Assembly: GCA_021442155.1 (NCBI GenBank)
Contig: CM038214.1
Span: 22,717,808 to 22,781,807 of the forward strand
Origin: Cymbidium sinense
Taxonomy: Eukaryota > Streptophyta > Magnoliopsida > Asparagales > Orchidaceae
DNA length: 64,000 nt
Direction of reading: 5' to 3'
In this document: piece by piece, positions 60,701-64,000 of the stretch
How positions within the stretch are numbered: the first letter of the stretch is position 1
Layout of the letters: every line of letters starts with the position of its first letter
Program-made: the position numbers and the translations under genes
Notes under the pieces: generated by a model
Told to the model about the DNA's origin: nothing
What the model saw: the letters and a program-made list of their open reading frames with translations, nothing else
The model's database searches: none

Positions 60701-63700
60701 TTATTAGTTAGTTTTATTATTATTAGTTTATTGGTTAGTAGTTTTTTCTATTATTAGGTTTAGTTTATTATTTTTTGGTTTTATTTATTAGATTTATTAG
60801 TTTATTATTATTTTATTAGTTATTAGGTTTTATTAGTTTTAGTTTACTATTTGTTTATTAGTTATTAATTTTAGTTATTTATTGGTAGGTATTCATTTTA
60901 CTAGGTTTTTTGTTTTTTTAGTTATTTATTAGGTTTAGTTTTAGTTTTATTAGTTTATTATTATTATTATATATTTATTATAAGTTATTATTAGTTTATT
61001 TAGTTATTAGTTTTAATTTTATTAGTTTTATTAGTTATTATTTGTCTTTTAGTTTAGTTTTTTAGTAGTTATTATTTTAGTTAGTAATTTTTTATTATTT
61101 ATTAGTTATTTTTTTGTTTTCATTAGTTTATTTAGTTATTTAGATTAGTTTTTATTAGTTATGTTTAGTTAGTTTTTATTTTATTAGTTTATTAGTTTTA
61201 TTATTAGTAGTTATTATGTATTATTTTTGTTTTAGTTGGTTATTAGTTATTATTTTAGATTTTAGTTTATTATTAGTTACGTGGTTATTAAATATTATTA
61301 TTAGTTTAGTTATTAGTTTATTAGTTTAGTTAGTTTAGTTATTAGTTTAGTTATTAGTTGGTTGTCATTGGTATTTTTAGTTTTTTAGTTTTTTAGTTAG
61401 TTATTATTATTATTATTATTTAGTTTTAGTTTAGTTATTAGTTATTAGTTTAGTTAGTTTAATTTTTTATTATTTTGTTTTATTGGTTAGTTTTAGTTTT
61501 GTTATTGGTTATTATTTAGTTATTTATTTATTTTTATTATTTAGTTTATTAGGTTTTATTGGTTATTAGTTAGTTATTTAGTTATTAGTTTATTAGTTAG
61601 TTAGTTTATTTTTTAGTTATTACTTTATTAGTTTTTAGTTATTTATTAGTTTCTTTAGTTATTAGGTTTAGTTATTTGGTTTAGTTTATTTTTTTATTAT
61701 TTGTTTATTAATTTATTAGTTATTATTTAGTTATTTAGTTTTATTTTTAGTTAGTTATTATTAGTTTTATTAGTTTTTATTAGTTATTAGGTTTAGTTTA
61801 GTTTTATTTAGTTATTTGTTTATTATTTACTATTAGTTAGTTATTAGTTTTTTAATTATTTGTTTAGTTTTATTATTAGTTTTTATTAGTTATTAGGTTA
61901 TATATTTATTAATTATTAGTTAATCATTATTAGTTATTATTAGTTTAGTTTCTTCTATTTAGTTTTAAGTTAATAATTATTAGTTTAATTAGTTTTAGTT
62001 AGTTTTGTTATTTAGTTATTTAGTTATTAGTTTTAGTTAATTATTAGTTATTATTATTACTTAGTTATTATTAGTTATTAGTTATTAGTTAGTTAGTTTA
62101 GTTTTTTTTCAATTTTATTAGTTTTTATTAATTTTTTTTAAGTTATTTATTATTAGCTTTTCAATTTTATTAATTATTAGTTGGTTATTTATTATTTAGT
62201 TAGTTATTAGTTTATTATTAGTTATTAGTTTAGTTATCATTAGTTAGTCATTAGTTTAGTTTGTTATTATTATTATTATTAGGTATTAGTTTATTAGTTA
62301 GTTTATTATAACTAGTTATTTATTAGTTTATTAGTTTTATTATTAGTTATTAGTTAGTTATTAATTTTGTTATTATTAGTTTATTAGTTTTAGTTAGTCA
62401 TTAGGTTATTAGTTTTAAGTTATTATTATTAGTTTTATTAGTAAGTTATTATTTAGTTATTATTAGTTTTCTTAGTTATTAGTTTAGTTTTAGTTTAATT
62501 GATTATTATTAGTTTATTATTAGTTAATTAGTTTTTAGTTAGTTATTAGTTAGTTTATTTTATTAGTTTTAGAGTAGTTATTTCTTATTATAATTATTAT
62601 TATTAGTTATTTAATTTTATTATTATTTAGTTAATAAGTTTTAGGTTTATTAGTTAATTTAGTTTTATTAATTTTATTTTATTAGTTATTATTAGTTTAT
62701 TAGTTTTAGGTTTTGTTTTTAGGTTTTTATTAGTTATTAGTTTTGTCTTTTAGTTATTTATTTAGTTATTATTAGTTATTTACTATTTAGTTATTAGTTT
62801 AGGTTTTAATTATTATTTAGTTATTAGTTATTAGTTAGTTTAGGTTTTATTAGTTAGTTATTAGTTATTAGTTTATTATTAGTTTTAGTTATTTAGTTGT
62901 TAGTTATTATTATTAGTTATTATTAGTTAGTTTTATTATTAGTTTTAGTTAGTTTAGTTAGTTACTAGTTATTTAGTTTATTTATTTTTTAGTTTATTAG
63001 TTTATTAGTTATTAGTTATTAGTTTTTAGTTTTTTAGTTATTAGTTTTTAGTTATTAGTTTTTAGTGAGTTAGATTTATTATTTTAGTTTTTTAGTTATT
63101 AATTTTTAGTTATTATTATTTTAGTTATTAGTTATTTAATTTAGTTTTTATTTATTATTTTATTAGTTTACTTTATTAGTTTATTAGTTTAGTTAATTTT
63201 TTTTATTAGTTATTAGTTAGTTTAGTTTTATTAGTTGGTTTTATTTAGTTATTTAGTTTAGTTATTTATTATTAGTTAGTTTTTTAATTTTTTTTAGTTA
63301 TTATTATTAGTTAGTTATTATGGTTAGTTATTTAATTATTAGTTAGATTTTTAGTTTAGTAGTTTTTTATTATTGGTTAGTTATTACTTTATTAGTTTTA
63401 ATTAGTTTTATTTAGTTAGTTATTATTAATTATTATTTATTTAGTTTTTAGTTAGTTATTAGGTTTAATTATTTATTATTTTAGTTAGTTAGTTTATTTA
63501 GTTTTGTTAGATTTTAGTTATTTAGTTTATTGTTATTAGTTATTATTAGTTATTATTTATTAGTTAGTTAGTTAGTTTATTAGTTATTTATTAGTTATTA
63601 GTTATTAGTTTATTAGTTTATTAGTTATTATTATTTTATTATTTTAGTTATTAATTATTATTTTATTAGGTTTAGTTTAGTTTTTTAGGTTTATTTTATT

Positions 63701-64000
63701 ATTAGTTTTAATTAGTTATTAGTTAGTTATTAGTTTAGTTTAGTTATTAGTTATTATTAGTTATTAGTTTATTAGTTATTTTGGTTTATTAGTTTATTTA
63801 TTATTTATTTTAGTTATTATTAGTTATTAGTTTTTTAGTTTTATTATTTTATTAGTTATTAGTTTAGTTAGTTTACTAATTTTATTATTAGTTATTAATT
63901 TTTTATTATTAGTTATTTAGTTATTTTATTAGTTTAGTTAGTCTTGTTATTATTATTATTTAGTTTATTAGTTATTAATTTATTAATTTTAGTTATTAGT
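57779..64000 (-). repeat. TTATTAG-type low-complexity satellite, T-rich arm
   Basis: TTATTAGTTAG, TTTAGTTATTAG and TTATTATTATTAG words fill the rest of the window; this is the reverse complement of the 54474-57428 repeat. At least 6.2 kb, longer than the left arm, and continuing past the window edge. Locally periodic blocks appear, such as TTATTATTAGTTTAG repeated about five times at 60387-60470. No gene is visible. Confidence 0.9.

Overview
The window is from a flowering-plant nuclear genome. The tandem motif is the plant telomere heptamer CCCTAAA, and the recognisable relics are a plant-type glycine-rich RNA-binding protein (GRP), two plant LINE families and a plant Ty3/gypsy pol. I cannot narrow the species. 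I found no intact protein-coding gene, no rRNA or tRNA, and no CRISPR array.

Layout. From about 2.15 to 33.6 kb, and again from 46.0 to 54.37 kb, the + strand is a long satellite of CCCTAAA and its C-poor derivatives (CCTAAA, CTAAA, TAAAA), almost free of G. It is not random decay. A fixed sentence recurs: cleaner CCCTAAA, then a CTAAAATAAA-rich stretch, then a box around GGTTTACTTAATTTAAAA, which I see 26 times. Eight copies of one 430-480 bp fragment (end of the GRP RNA-recognition motif, glycine-rich tail, 3' UTR and a short poly-A) sit in the array, all on the + strand. Most share an upstream leader, AAAGTAACTAAATAAATTAA. The fragment is therefore part of the amplified unit. The CCCTAAA orientation would put the chromosome end to the left.

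Interruptions. LINE DNA lies at 1-1660 (3' end, +), 2385-3160 (-), 10266-14722 (+, endonuclease and reverse transcriptase) and 17171-19957 (-, with probable target-site duplication). A 12.3 kb block at 33.6-45.96 kb is unrelated to the array. It holds a roughly 340 bp satellite, duplicated non-coding modules, a decayed Ty3/gypsy RNase H-integrase on the - strand, and further AT-rich retroelement-like DNA. A small telomere-like inversion lies at about 48.65-48.75 kb.

Right end. A 100-base N gap (54374-54473) separates the telomere-like satellite from a different low-complexity repeat built on CTAATAA. That repeat flips strand at about 57.77 kb, giving a giant inverted structure (A-rich arm 54.47-57.77 kb, T-rich arm 57.77-64.0 kb) with a 312 bp unique island beside the flip.

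Interpretation. This looks like a subtelomeric or interstitial heterochromatic block that grew by amplifying a composite telomere-like unit carrying a captured GRP fragment, with transposons inserting throughout. Long-read miscalling of telomeric DNA or misassembly could exaggerate the degeneracy and the strand flips, but the conserved boxes and shared mutations among GRP copies argue that the higher-order structure is real.
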